A stretch of DNA of 64,000 nt from Setophaga petechia. Taxonomy: Eukaryota; Chordata; Aves; Passeriformes; Parulidae. The stretch covers positions 7,876,503-7,940,502 of the forward strand of contig JANCRA010000007.1 of assembly GCA_024362935.1 (NCBI GenBank), given 5' to 3'. Numbering within the stretch: position 1 is the stretch's first letter; every line of letters starts with the position of its first letter. Below, piece after piece: positions 44,291 through 57,842 of the stretch. The translations under genes and the position numbers were made by a program. The notes under the pieces were generated by a model. It had not been told where the DNA came from. It saw only the letters and a list, made by a program, of their open reading frames with translations, and did not search any database.

Positions 44291-45438
44291 CTGTCATTGA
44301 GGAAATGCAGAAGTTTGCACCTGGAAGATGGCTAATAAATATGTATTTATTACACAGATCATGGATGTTGAGGGAGAGAAGAAAATAAATTTTATGCTTA
44401 TTAATGCTTTCCTGATTTTTTTGTATTTTTGCGGAGGAGCTCATGCAAGGAGACTTACAGCCTAATAAACTTTTATAGCCTAATAAAACCAAATAATAAA
44501 ACATGAGGGAAAAAATCTTAGAAAGGATTTATTACCTTTGGTTCCTGCACTGCTGGTGTGAACAGAATCCTGGCACTTGTGATCCCTGGGACCTGAAATT
44601 TTGCTGTCTCTGGGTGTGACTTATCAGGCAGAGTGTTTTTGGGATGAGCAGCACTGGCTTTCCAGCTGGTGCTGCCTCTTTTTTAAGTGATAGGAGGTTT
44701 CTGGCAGGATGCCTGAAAATATCTTAGACTTTGATAATCTGTGTAAAATATCTAGAAAGTGTTCTGAAATTCATCTGTAGAGAGAGCACTTAAAAAAAAG
44801 GCACCAGATGTCACTTAACTGATGATTTTTTCACTTTTAATGCCAGCATTTTGTTCTGATGTTTAAGTTGCTATAGTGCATCATTTTTCTGTAAACAAAT
44901 AAATGTAAAAACACTGCTCATGGGTTGAGTTGCTGGAACATTCCTATAAAGAAACAAGCATCTCTTGTCATGAGCCTTTTCTGAAATACCAAGGCAATGC
45001 TTTCTGCTGCCTGCACAACACGAGCTGCAGTAGCTGCCATCTGGAGAGCAGATCCGTGCTCAGTACAGGGTTCTGCACTGGGTAGGAAGCCTCTTTTTGG
45101 TGGAGCCAGCCCAGACAAAGCACTGTGTGCAGGTGACTCTTCCACCATGGGCTGGCAGTAGTGTCCATGTGCAGGGTGATGCACACGTGGGGTGTGCTGA
45201 TACAGATATTTGTTGTTTGTGGGATTGAACTTCAGCTGCAGCCTTGCCTTGAAACAGGATTTTCCATTTATGCTGCAGCCACATAATTTTTACACTTTGA
45301 GATACTGCCCCATATGTGGCGTTTTTCAGGGTACCAAAACCCATCCAATCTCACATAGGAAGTACAAATATATTTATAGCTTTTGTTATAAATGATACAT
45401 GAAATATTTGGTCTCCAGACATCTTGTCTTTAGCTTCC

Positions 45439-45520
45439 CGTTGCCATGGGCACTCATTAGTATTCCAGGGAGGCCTGGTTGCCATGGCAAAGTGTGTAGT
45501 TGTACTGTTCCCATGGCAAC
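45439..45520. promoter_or_regulatory. Cluster of three RFX X-box motifs
   Basis: CGTTGCCATGGG (45439-45450), GGTTGCCATGGCAA (45477-45490) and GTTCCCATGGCAAC (45507-45520). The third is a perfect palindromic X-box (GTTNCCATGGNAAC), the second misses one end base, and the first is a good half-site with core. RFX1-4/6 dimers bind such sites in ciliary and neural genes. Function here is inferred. Confidence 0.55.
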
Positions 45521-47269
45521 CTCCACCATTCGGTACCTTGAGCAGATCTGCTGGCAAATGTGTTTGGGTAAATCTGAGATATCTCAGGGCAGCATTAATG
45601 TTTGAAATAACACTGCCGTGCTGTCCCGAGGTGATTCTCATTGCAGGTGTGTTTGGTGTGTTGGGTTTTGACTGTTGGGTCAGTTTAGCACAGCACAGTG
45701 TCAGGCTGCAGCAGGATTGTTTTCAAAAAGCAGCACCCAGAGATAACTTGACCTCTAAAGAGGTTAAAAAAAATCAAAATGTTTACATTTTTCACATGTT
45801 CCTGCATGTGTCTGGGTTTGAGCTTGCAGCTCCTTCCTGGAATGACCTTGAGCAGTAACCACATTCCTGTGTCCATACATCCCAGTGAATCTGAGAATTG
45901 TGCTCTTTGGGCACAGGTTTGGTTTTTTTTCTTATTGGGAAGAGAAATCAAATGACCCTCTGGCACACAGCTTGCTGTGATTTTTTTTTAGGGACCAAGG
46001 TGGGATTTCTGGTGTGGAACAACACTGCAGGTGGTTAGCTTTGGATCAGGGAAGTTTTCTAGCCACTGATGGAGAGTCTGTTCTGATGTTGGAATTTGTT
46101 TAGAGAAGTGACAGACAAATTAACATCTGTCAGTTCCTTGCTAATGACATGCTGTTTACTTATCTCAAATTTCGTTCTCCATTAGTAGATTTCTTGGTTT
46201 ATGTAATGTACACAGTCAAGGAACTGGTGAAAAATCTGGGGGTCTTTTAAATACTGTGAAAGATGGGGAGTGCTATACATTTGGAAGGGGAATATGCCTG
46301 TGGAGCCTCTTGAGATGGGACAGTTAAGGAGATGTTTATCCAGTTTCTGCTTTCAGTCATTGAAAAATACATAGTTGGATGGGATGTAGAAACTTGTCCA
46401 ATTTGAAAAATCAATTATCAAAAACTGATAATGCAGTGTCCTGAAAAGTGGTGGTGTGACACATCTGGGAGGATTTCATTCTCTGTTGCCACAGAGCACA
46501 AGGCTCCTGCAGCCCTAGAAAGAGTTAATTCTGTCATGATTCTGATGGTTTATCTGTTGTGTTTAGCAGATAAAAATGGTGACTTAAAGATCTTAAGTTG
46601 AATCAAATTCTTTGAAGATTTGAACACTCAAAATTACTTCATCAAGTCATATTCCTTTTTTTTCTTTAAATTGGTAGAGTGGGTTTGTACAGATCCCTTG
46701 GCCTCTTTCCTAACTGAATTTAGAATTTCAGATGTTTCTTGGAGTCTTTTCTGTGAGCTGTTTCGCTTTTCAAATGTCTGTGCTGAAAAAGACTTTTTTT
46801 TTTGTACCCTTGCTTAGAGAACACCATGAAATTAAATGTGAATTGATAATCAAATTGCTGAGTTTGTTTTCAAGCAAGGCTGTCTTGTAACACACTAAAA
46901 GCTGAGAGCCAGGCAGGCCAAGGCTTTTTGTATTTCCTGTGTTTCTTCAGACTGGGTTTGGCTTCCAACTGAGCCAGACAGCATGGCCTGGATCGCACCA
47001 GTCCTCCTGAAAATGCAATCTCACAGTGCCCTCAAACTTGATTAAGGGCAGCATGCTTTAAGTGCTTGGTTAAAAATAAACAAACCACTGTCAGAGGGGC
47101 AAGAGAATGTACTTGTATTTTATAAATATGCTAATCCATTTAAAAAGTATCTTCAGCTTGAAATTTTGTTTGCAGCGGCTTGAGATTCTCTTGTGATAAG
47201 CAGCTGCTGGCTTTGTTTAATAATTGTAATTTGTATGTGGGCGTAGCAGCAGTTAAAACACATGGCTCC

Positions 47270-47340
47270 TTTGAATCAATGAAGATGGGCAATGACCAGG
47301 CCAGGCTTTGCTTTTGTCCTGATTGCCATTGATTCTTTGC
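47270..47340. promoter_or_regulatory. Nested inverted repeat with TCF/LEF-like ends
   Basis: GAATCAATG (47273-47281) and CATTGATTC (47327-47335) are exact reverse complements. Inside them GGCAAT (47288-47293) and ATTGCC (47322-47327) are too. Outer flanks read CTTTGAA and TTCTTTG, TCF/LEF/SOX-like. The 47140-47340 region looks like a conserved element by texture only. Confidence 0.4.
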
Positions 47341-49052
47341 GGAGTCCTTTTTTTCTTCTAGCTAGGATGTTTTTTCCTAATAAACAGAAAAAGATTTTAA
47401 AACACTGATTTATATTAAAAAGCAGGAAGTGGAGTATGAATAATCTGCAGAGTGAAGAGCTGTGCTAACATGAGCAGACATTTAAGCATTTTTAGATTTA
47501 TATATATATAAAAATATCTAGAACTCATCAGTAAAAAGTGATGGGAAGCTCGTTTTTATATATTTTCTTTTCTGTCTGTCACTTCCCCTCCTGTCCTCCC
47601 TTCCAGTGCCTGGCAAACTAGTTTAAAAAAATGCAGAATAGCTGCTGGAAATCAGGAAATAACACTTTTAAAGGAATTAAGACTCTGGAATAAATGGCCA
47701 GAATTGCACTGGGGTTGTGGGAATTTTTAACTGGCATCACCTGCTGTAACAATTCTGCTCTACCTCTGCACTGATACTGGGTGTGTGGGGCATTTCTGTG
47801 TTTCTTTCTATCCTTTATTCCTACTTAGATTAAGAAGAGGGAGGATACAGGAGGAGAGTATAAAGCTGCTCAGTCGTCCTCATAGGTATGGAAACACAGA
47901 GCCCAGGAGATACTTGTCACTGCCTGTGGATTTGATGTTTTCATCTTAGAGTTTTCCTGAAGAGAGCTTCAGCAAGTTTTTGTTTTCTGTCAGAAACACC
48001 AGAGATATGCTCAGGCTCTGCCTGTGGAGGCCTTTCCCTGAAGCACTGGAATTAATGTGCAAAAGAAAAAGAGTCCAGAATATCTGACATGATAACAAGA
48101 ATGAGTTGTGCTTTAACTTATGCATTCTTGTGCCCTTAACCTAACCTTGCAAGCAGAGCTGATGCTTGGCTACTTGGAAATTTATTATCTGTGATCTTTT
48201 ACATGGAAACATAACCATTGCAAAACTAAATAGCCCAAGCTATTGCCTGGTAACTTGAAATTTTGAGTTTTGTTTTCTTCTGATGGACTGGAAAAAATAT
48301 ATTGAAAAAAAAAATCAGTCTTGAAATAGTGTTAGTCTGTAGGTGGTTCGTATGCATTTGATTTGAAGTGCTCACTCAGAGCATGAGCAGCTCTCAGGGA
48401 ATGATCCCATTCTCTTCCAGGAGGAATATAACCCTTAAACATTCACATGAAAAGTTAAGTTTGAGTTACATAACTTACACTTTTTGAATAGTCTCTCATG
48501 ATGACTTTAGTTGTTGCTGCAGATGTCTCTTGTTTGTTGGTAATGATCAGCTGTGAATGCCAAATAAAACCTGTCAATAATAAATAAAATAAAAGTGCAG
48601 TGTGTGAACACTTCCCATGCACTGTTTATCCACTTCCAGTATGGGTAAGAGTCTTACTGCCAAGTGGATTAATTGTGGCATTTCTTCATCAGTCAAATTT
48701 TAATAGAACTGTAAGTGTGCTGAGCATTGGTAGAATAATAGATGAGATCAGTGAGTCTCTCCTGGCCCGTTTGGGGACAGCAGAGTCCAGAGTGTGCCTG
48801 TCAAGGTTACTCTGGAAGAGAGGGAAGGGGCAGAGTTGTCACTTCCATGATTTGAACTTGGAAGTCTCTAGGTAAATCATGGGTGCAGCTGAAAACTGTG
48901 TGTGAGCGGGGCACCTTGACAGGAGGGCTTGGCATTGGCATTCAGCTTGGTGTGTTGGTTTGCTAAGCCATTTTCTGGGTTTTAGTTTGGCTTTTCCTAT
49001 TCTTTTTTATTCTTTCTCTTCACCAATGAATGAACCATGGGCTTTATTCTTC

Positions 49053-49148
49053 TAATATATATATATATATCTATATATATATATCCCTCTCTCTCTACAT
49101 ATATATATCTTCTAACATATATATATATATGTTCTTTTAATATATATC
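49053..49148. repeat. Compound (AT)n / (CT)n microsatellite
   Basis: Several AT runs broken by CTAT, CCCTCTCTCTCTCTAC and TCTTCTAAC. Self-complementary, hairpin-prone. Confidence 0.9.
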
Positions 49149-52100
49149 GAAATAGATATTCCTGTTGATGAGAGTAGAGGGTTAATTGCATGACATTAAG
49201 ACATAGTCTGTTAAAGTGCTATGTCAGCTGTTTCTTTTAATTTAAATGTTAATTTTGCATGGGAGAGGGGGAAGGGATTTGGTAAAATAAATCTTATGCA
49301 ATGATACCCATGGAATTTCATGTTTGCCATTATTTTTGCTATCCTAATATTGATGATACTCTCAAACAAGTGCATTTTGAGTAGAAGTTAATTACTCTTT
49401 TCTGAAAAACACTGGATGTAAATTATGTGGCAGGGGATGACTTTGATTTATTTTCACCGTTCTAAATGCTGTAAGTCATTAGCTTTTAAAAATAGTGAGT
49501 CTGAATCTAAATATCTGGTATACTTACTAGGAACTTATTAGCTATTAATTAGCATGCCATTAGATTGCAGTGAAATGTTAAACTGGAGGCTGAGCCTGCT
49601 TGCAGGTCTGTAACTGAGCAAACATGCAGATTGCCTATGCACACAGCACTTCTGTACAAATTATTAATACAAAGGAAGGCAGCAGCTTCAATCTTTAAAG
49701 AAATTTTTCTTTTTTGACTGAGCAATTAAATCCAAGCCCAACAACCCAGACAACTTAAATCATATGACATTCTAGAAGTGTAGTCATGTTTTATATTAAA
49801 TAAGAAGCATTTTATGCATTTATTATGATGATACTATGATAGAAGTTGTTCTTTGTCTTCATAATATTTTTAAGGGAAAAATCCTTTTTGCTAGATGATA
49901 ATGCCATGTCATCAACAGTTTTAAAATATTAATCATGTTTTGAAAAGCCTTACTAAAATGCAAGTTAGAATTAGGTATCAACAACTCTAAACCCTGGCAA
50001 GTACATGGGTGTCTCTAGGGGCACTTCAGATGGTTTGGGTGGTCAACCAGTTCAGCACTCCTGAGACAGAAAATGGTTTCCCCTGAATGTGTGGCCTGAG
50101 CAAACCAAATTCTCATTTAGTCCTGCATGGGGTGAGATTAAAAGTGTGGCTTGGCTGGAGTTAAAAAAGCCATAAAGGAATTTCAAAGACTTGGACTTGA
50201 GGCTCTGACTTCTGTGAAGTGTCCTATGCATATATATGGAGGAACAGAAAGGGCACAGAGGGAAGCGCTGAGGGGATCTGTCATTAGTTATTGTGCAGTT
50301 ATCTAGAGAGAATCCCAAAAACAGGTGACTCATTTTCCTAACTTTGCTCTGTATCTGCAGCAGTGTGCTTGGCAGTGGTGGTACTCCCATTTTGCAGTTG
50401 TGGCAGTGGCTGCAGACACGTGGCAGAGGAGCAATGCTTTGAAGCTGGTGCCCAGGACTCGCTGTGCCAAGGGCAGCCTTGGGAGGGCTGTCCTCTCCCA
50501 TTCCAGCCAGTGGAGCTGCAGGATGTCCCTTCCAGGACTGGGGCTTGAACCCTTTCTTATGGCAGGCGTGGATGCAGAGATAAACTGGAAGCAGTGGTAG
50601 TTTTGCAGAAGTGCTGCTTTAAAGCAGGGCTAAGATGAACTGTGGGGGTGTCTCTACATCAATAAAGAGTATAATCAGGCGAGGGTGGCTTTTGTTGCTG
50701 AGGGAACCCTGAAACCTGGAACTTTCTGTTTGGTAGCATATGCTGTGGTGGCTCAGAGCAGTGTGAATGCAGCACAGCTGACCAAGGTGGACATAAACTG
50801 TGACAGCTGGGAGCTAGTGGCACATCTTGGGTGGGACAGCAAAAAGTAAAGGTTTTTACTGTTACAGCATACTCTTTAAGTCTGTTTTTATCCAGAAGAA
50901 TGCTCTGAATAAAAAGCCATTTTAAAATGGGATTAAGAAAGGACTGTAATATGAAAATGTCCAGCTACAGAATTTATGGTATTGGATGTGACCTGCATTC
51001 ACTTACAATCTGTGTGGGAGCCTAGAAATAGGAATATGAACATTTCCCCTACTTAATACTTGCAGAGGATTCTCCTTTAGTCTAAGCACTGGGCAATCAT
51101 GAAAGGAGATTGCTCCCTCTGGGAATTGAGCCCTTTATTCAAAATGTAGTTCAGCAATTGAACTCAAGAAGAATATCCATTAGCTATCAGTAATAGCACT
51201 CGTATCCCCTTTGCTGGATCCCAGCTACTAAACTGAAGGACATTAAAATGCTGCAAAAGCCTGTGTTGAAATGGGAGCAGGAACATCATTTCAACATTTA
51301 AAATGTACCAGTTCTGAGTGAGAAAGAGCTCTTCAAAATTCATCCATCAGCTGAAGGTTAGCTGCTGCTAACCTAGAGGGGAAGTAGCAATCCTCTGTAG
51401 AATGTGCAGAGATTTTCAGGAAGATTTGCTAATATGTCTGTTTTCTCTGGCTACTTGTGTTGGTGAGTAATGGGACTAACCTGAGCCCCCATGTGATTTC
51501 AGAACAAAGACTGAGGTGTGTGAGAGGGAGTATGTGACAGAAAAGGCCCTAGGGAAAAACTCTTAAAACCTCTCCCAGAAATGTTACACTTCTGTTATTG
51601 CTGAAATGTGGAAGCAGTAACTGAGATTATTGTCTAAAACTTTTACCCTAGCATAAAAATTCCAGAGTTCTAACATGGTACAGTTAAATATTTTGTTTAA
51701 TTGGTATTGCTGTTGAAAGAGATGGATATTTTTCTTGTCTGCATCTTAAAAAGGTGAAGCTTTACTGTTATCAAATTGGTCTTCTCATTATTGGGTTGGT
51801 GAAGCTTTTATGTGTGACAGGGGGTATTTCAGTGTAACTGGTACTGTCTGGCATGTAGTGACTGTTCCAGGTAATGGGAAACTTTGGATATTTCAAATTC
51901 CTTCTGATCGTGGAGCAAATAACAGGGTAGACTTTGTTTGGGATGCTGAACCTGGAGCCAAGCTCTTTACAGATGGAAAGCAATTAAATTTCTTCCTCAA
52001 AAATGCTATTTTACCTGAAAAAGTAATATAGCAGACATTAGTGAAGGTGTTAGGTCAGGCTTAGAGGTGCCTGTTCCTGGATTTCAACCCAAACCCAGTA

Positions 52101-52881
52101 TTTCACAAAGCACCATTCACAGCTGTGTGCATCTCTGCCTTTAACACTGTATTTAGGCTGGCTATTTCAGCCCTACTCAGCAGGGTAACCATGGCCATGG
52201 ATTTGCACTGGTGCCTACCTGCACTGTGGGCTGCCTCCATGGATCTCTACATCTGTGCTCTGTCAAACCCTGCTTGTCTGTCAGACAAGGCACACAGGCA
52301 GCTGTGGGAAGAACAGAGTGTTGTAGTCCTGTCATTTACAGAAGCTTCAGTGTAGCCTAAAAGTAAATGAAGAGATATTGAATCAGGAGCAAGATGAGTC
52401 CAGCTTATGGAAAATGTCGTAATTCAGAGGACTCCTTGTACTTTAGAAGTACTTAGGTGTTTGCAGAAAGTAAAGGTGTATTCCACTTCTCCCCTCACCA
52501 CAAATCTGCAACTCAAATCCTTCAGCTTCTAATTTATGAGAAGAGATTTTATAGATAATGTGATAATGCTGGGAAACTCGATTACAAAGCTGTCAAAATA
52601 ACACTTTTTTTCCTAATGCAAATTCTTGGTAATATGGAAACTGATATTCCTGTGAAATGTAAGAGTCAAGAGCTGAGTTCTTGTTCCTTTTGGCCACAGA
52701 CACTCTGTGATGGGTTGTTCCTCTGATACCAGTGCTCCAAGGATTGATTTGCTTGGTTTTGTTGTGCTGCAACTCTTGAGTAACCAGAATCTTGTCTAGG
52801 GATTCAGACATACCTACTAGAAGCATTTCACTGCTTCTTTGCCTATTTTACTGTACAGCCTCTTGGCTATTAGGCCACTGA

Positions 52882-53364
52882 CATGAGGATTCTTTTACCT
52901 CTGTACCTCTCAACCAGGTAGTTAAATTCCTGGTATATGTTCCCCAGGTGCTGTGGATGAGTGTTCTCCTCCCTCTGTGCATTCTCTTTACCACAGACTT
53001 TGCAGTTTCCCTGCTGACAGAAAACTGCACAGATTGCCCAGATCCCAGCACACACTGAATACTGGCCTCTTGTCTAGCTGGCTGGAGTTTTCTCATGCTT
53101 TTAATAATGCAGGTTTCAAAGGCACTGCCATTTCTCTTTATACCTGTCCAGTCTTTTGTAGTGTTTCTTCCAGTTCTTTGGGAACCAGTCAGGAGTTCAG
53201 TGCTTTTAGCTGGTCTGTAATTTGTTCTCCAATCCAACATGCAGCTTGGTTTACAGAAAGCTGAAATAACTGCCAAAGCAGCATATGTGAGTGACATGAA
53301 CAGTATTGTAGTGAGCAGCCAGCTACACAACCAGCTTAATTCATCACTCACTATGGGAGAGTGA
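52882..53364 (+). pseudogene. Possible decayed coding segment, origin unknown
   Basis: One plus frame runs 160 codons with only two internal stops (TGA 53056, TAA 53218). It includes hydrophobic stretches such as FLMLLIMQVSKALPFLF and a terminal AAYVSDMNSIVVSSQLHN. The antisense strand is open for 175 codons (52848-53375). I do not recognise a family. It may be a relic of a retro-inserted gene or retroelement, or simply chance. Confidence 0.2.
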
Positions 53365-56300
53365 CAGTTTAGCATATGGCCAGTCTCTTCAGATGCTGGT
53401 TTGTTTCAAATAAATTTAGGACTGTTTAGTTCTTCCATTTGGGAAGTAGATTGGAGTCATAAAGCAATTTCTCCTTAAGCTCTTTGACTGGTCTTTGGTG
53501 GTGTTCAGATCTCAAAGTCAGAGCTGAATTAATGGTGCTCCTTTTATGCTGTAGGAGAATGGCAAAATGGAAACATGCATTATTCACTAGGGATTGTAAA
53601 GACCTCTTCAGGTACATTAAAGATGGATTGTTGAGTGATCTGTGTGATATTTTGCATAACTAATAAATTAGAGCCAGGTCAGTGTTTATAGAGGCAGAAC
53701 CTATTGTTTGTTTAGAATTATAGCCAAATAATTGCTGAAAGGGTTTCTTGTTTGTCTTTGTAGTGAGAAAATTGTAATGAGTTGTTCAACAATGCTGTTT
53801 GACTTCTCTTTTTTTGCTGGCTATTAGTAAAGCATTTTGTATTCAAATTAAATCCTGGGATAAAGATTTAAAAACTCAAGACATGATCTGAAAAAATTTA
53901 TTTTTCATTACTAGGATTATTGTACATAAGACATTTGTTTTATGGGAATACCCTGAGCTGCTTGTATTTTCTTATGAATACAGAGAATTAGCTGATCTTT
54001 AGATAGATTGTGCTAAAAGTAAGTACATTCTGAATTTCCACCATTTCAAGATAATTGCTATGTTCCTGCTGTGACAAAAACTAAAGCTAGTGTTGAGATT
54101 AGTTTCTTAAAGGAGTTTTAAGTAACTTGTAGAAGAGTAGTAGAAAATGAGCAGTTCTAGGCAGTGTTCTCTCAGTGAGACTGTTTCTATAATAAAGTTG
54201 GGGTTTTTGCTCAGATGATATTCAGTCTGGCCAATCAGTGACAGCGGAGCACATTCTTATTCCAACTAAATTTTGCCACATTGCATGCTTTTTTCACAAT
54301 GAAAGCAGAGATGTGTCTGGAATTTCAAGTTTGGCTAAGTGTTTTGTAGTGGATATGGAAATTAAACACCTCACAGTGAGCAGCTATACTGTGGGAATGC
54401 ATAAATACTATTTTTAAGACCCCAGCACAAACAAAAGCCCAACCACAAACTCCAGATAACTCCTGAAATTTAAAAAAAAAACCAAAAAACCCTTTGATTT
54501 TCATCTTAACAGCTGAGCTGATCAAATAATCTTGTATATTTCAAATAGGTTTAAGAGAGCAAGTAGAATAATGTTCATTGCTGAATTGTGTTGGCATTCT
54601 TTTTTGATTCTTACATTCCTTGTATTTTGAGCTGGGGAGTTGGAACAGATGGATTTCCATAAAAAGCCAGTGCTTCATTAGATTGGCAAGTTCAACTTCC
54701 TGCTTTTTCACCTGAGGAGCTGAGCAGTTGGATAGTCCTCAGTCTGTAGAGATCCAAGAATTGTTCTGGGGACTTGTGTCCTAATTCCATGATATCTGCT
54801 TGGCCTGTTTCCCAACCCCTGCCAAGAAATTGTTTATGCAGTCATATCTCTGACTGCTCTCCTGTTGGAAAGCACTGTGGCTGCTCAAATGCAAAGCACA
54901 GAGAGGCTTAAAAGAAGAGTGTGCTGCAGACCATGGGTCTGTCTCTAGACTGTTGTGGTTTTTTCCCCTTTCCCTTTTTTTTATTTTTTCTCTCTAGACT
55001 GGATCTTGTAGTCTCTCTGCCTCTCTGTAGGTTTTGGCAGAGCTGCAGGGATGTCATGCTCTCTCTGGTGCTGTGCAGGCTTTTCCTTCTGCCTAGCATC
55101 TCAATATTTTACACCCTTTAAATTTTTTTTTTTCTTTTCCTTTCTGAGGGACTTAATCTTTTGCCCTATGACACTATGTGGATCTCCTCAGAAAAACTGG
55201 GTGAACAGATTTACAGGACACACAGATTTAGGTTTGTTTTTTTTTTTTCCTGTAGGACCCTGGTTTATGCAATATCCCTGTGACACAATGAGACATTATA
55301 ATTCGATGGGATGTGAAACACTTATGGTGACATTAGTCAGCTGTATGGTATATTTGTGCCTTCACAGTTCAGATAGTGATGCTCCACTCTCTATTTTCTG
55401 GGATCTTTGTTGCAGAGTGCTCATGGCCTTTGGATTGCTCCACAGCAGACCCTACTGATGTTATTTTGCATTTAAGCACTGTGTTTTTGTACTACTACAG
55501 AGATTGTTCTGTCTACCAGCTTTAACTCTCTTCAATCTAATTTCTTTATTTTTAGATATACCATAAATTCTACCCTCCAGGAAACCCTAGAAAGGTAAAC
55601 CTTAAAAATCCCACTTTTGCTCATTCCCTGGGTTCTCAATGTTTAAGCAAACAGTGTTTGTTTGGGTTTTATCCTCAATATACTGTTATAATGTTGAGTT
55701 TACCACTGGAAAACACAGAATGCTACACAGTAAAATTTTTGGGGCTGCCTGATCTTTTTGAGTACTTTTAGAGAATGTCTTTATATGCAGTCTTTTACTT
55801 TTGTCCTCACTATTTTGGAGCCTCTTCTAATTAATCTGTGTTGCTGCTGTGTCCCACATAATAGATGTTGCTTTGTTTATATGAATAAATAAGCAGCAGC
55901 TCTTCACATGAACCACATGGTAGACATTATTGTTTAAGAGAGCTGCTTTACACACCTTTGATATAACAAGAACATCCTGACTAAAGACCACTTGCCACAG
56001 AGTTTGCTTATTCTTAAACAAAAATCCTCTGTCAGTTCTTTGAGCTGTGCTCACCTGTGGCTGAAAGCAGTTTTGTTCCATGTCCATGCTTAGAAAATAG
56101 CAATTATACAGTTTTATCTTAGTGTTCAGCCATGTCCTTATCAGTTGAATGTGCAACTATTCCTTCCTTTGAAAGAAATAAAGGTATGTTATACTCTTAT
56201 GCCCAAGTGTTGGCATTTGAATAATTATTCCCTTTCCCTCTAAAATACCACCTGGAAAATGTGTGAGAAATTTATAGTTGGCAAATGTGCAACTCCCTCC

Positions 56301-56459
56301 TTATTCCCTTGGGTTTAGTCCAGTAATGTTCTGGTAGACACCACTTTCTGTTATGTCAGGTTTGAATAAGGTGAACAAAATCACCAGATTCCAGGATGTT
56401 TTGGACAGCAATGGGTTTGCTACCTCTCTCATTTTCTTTTCCCTGATCTGTTTGTTTGG

Positions 56460-56478
56460 TTTTTTTTTTTTTTTTTTT
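56460..56478. repeat. T19 homopolymer
   Basis: Nineteen consecutive T on the plus strand of the putative intron, followed by CCTTCTGCC. No target-site duplication or linked element is recognised. Confidence 0.8.
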
Positions 56479-57842
56479 CCTTCTGCCTGGGTAGCGTTTT
56501 TCTTAGCTATGTTCCTTGGCAAATTAAAAGGCAAGACAGAGAATGAGGTGTACTTCAAGGTGTGTTTCTCTGCTTTTGTACTGCAAGTGGACAGAAGTTG
56601 TTCCTCCTGGTTGTCACTGTTACCTGCAGAAGCAGATGTGAGCACTGGGGCTGTGGGAGTCAGGTGTTTACAGGCTTGTGGCATCATCTGCTCAGGTGCT
56701 TATGCTGATTGCATATCTCAGCTTTGCCATTGCTCTCCCTGGGTGGGGAAATTGTTTAACAGAACAAATGCCTTTTGTTGTATTGATGCATTGCTCTTCT
56801 TCAATAAAAGCATTTGTCTCATGCTTCAGATTTGCTGACCCAGTGACGTGTTTAAAGTATCAAGCAGTCCAACAGGCTTCGGTGGGCAAGTCTGTCACCC
56901 ATTTTCCATGCTGTGTTTTTATTTTTTGTTTTAAGCATGAAGGTTTAAAAGTGCTCTGAATTTTGCTGTTACAAACATTGTATGTGGTCATCCAAACTAC
57001 TCTGATTCAGCTCAGAAGGTTGAAGACCAGTCCTGCAGTTGCCACCATCTCAGCAGAGAGGAAACATTTTTGATCATTTCCAAACCTTCCAAGCAGCTGC
57101 ACTCAGCTCTCACACTGACACTGTCACATGAACTGGTACAAAAGTCTCTTGGCAACCCCGTTAGAACTTGAAAAGTGTCATAAATTTAAATAAGGCAGGA
57201 ATATTACAGTGTGAACTGGAGAGGAATTGGAGGGAGCAAATGGCTGAAGCTGGCTCTGTTTGCCTTTAATCCCTTTTCCATGTTCTGACTGGGACAATCT
57301 CAGATACCTTCTGCTGAGCTTAATGCGTGTAATGGAAGAAGCATGGCTCTTGTTTTTAATCTTCTTGGGGACTGGAAGCCCCTTTGAATGCTCTGGTAAT
57401 CCACTTCCCATGAGAAAGGAGGGAAGAAATAGGAAAGCCTTTTTAAACTTGTTTTGTTTCTTTGATGGGTTTGGGTTGTTTTGTTCATTGGATTGTTTGT
57501 TTGTTTGCCAAGGTTGATTGTATAATTGTTTGATTCTGTGCCACAAAACTTTTGAATTGAGGAAGCTGAATCTGGGTGCTGGCCCTGCACCTGCTGCAGA
57601 GCTGTGCAGTGAAGTCCTGCTGCTGCTTCCCTGTTGTGTTCACACTCAACCTCAAACTGAACCTTGCGTTGCCTATACTGAGGGGGCAAAGGAAAGACTG
57701 AACAGCAAACAGCCAGAAATGTTCCTGCTTAGCAATCATTTACCTTCTTTTGCTTTCTGCTTGTCCCCTTGTAGCACTGACCAGGGGGACAACTGACTGG
57801 GAACTGTTTATAGTGGGAATCTGCAAGTTAAATGGCCATCAC

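Noticed and set aside
50052..50501. 149-codon minus frame with scattered Cys/His
   Set aside because: No regular zinc-finger spacing, no recognisable family, no transcript signals.
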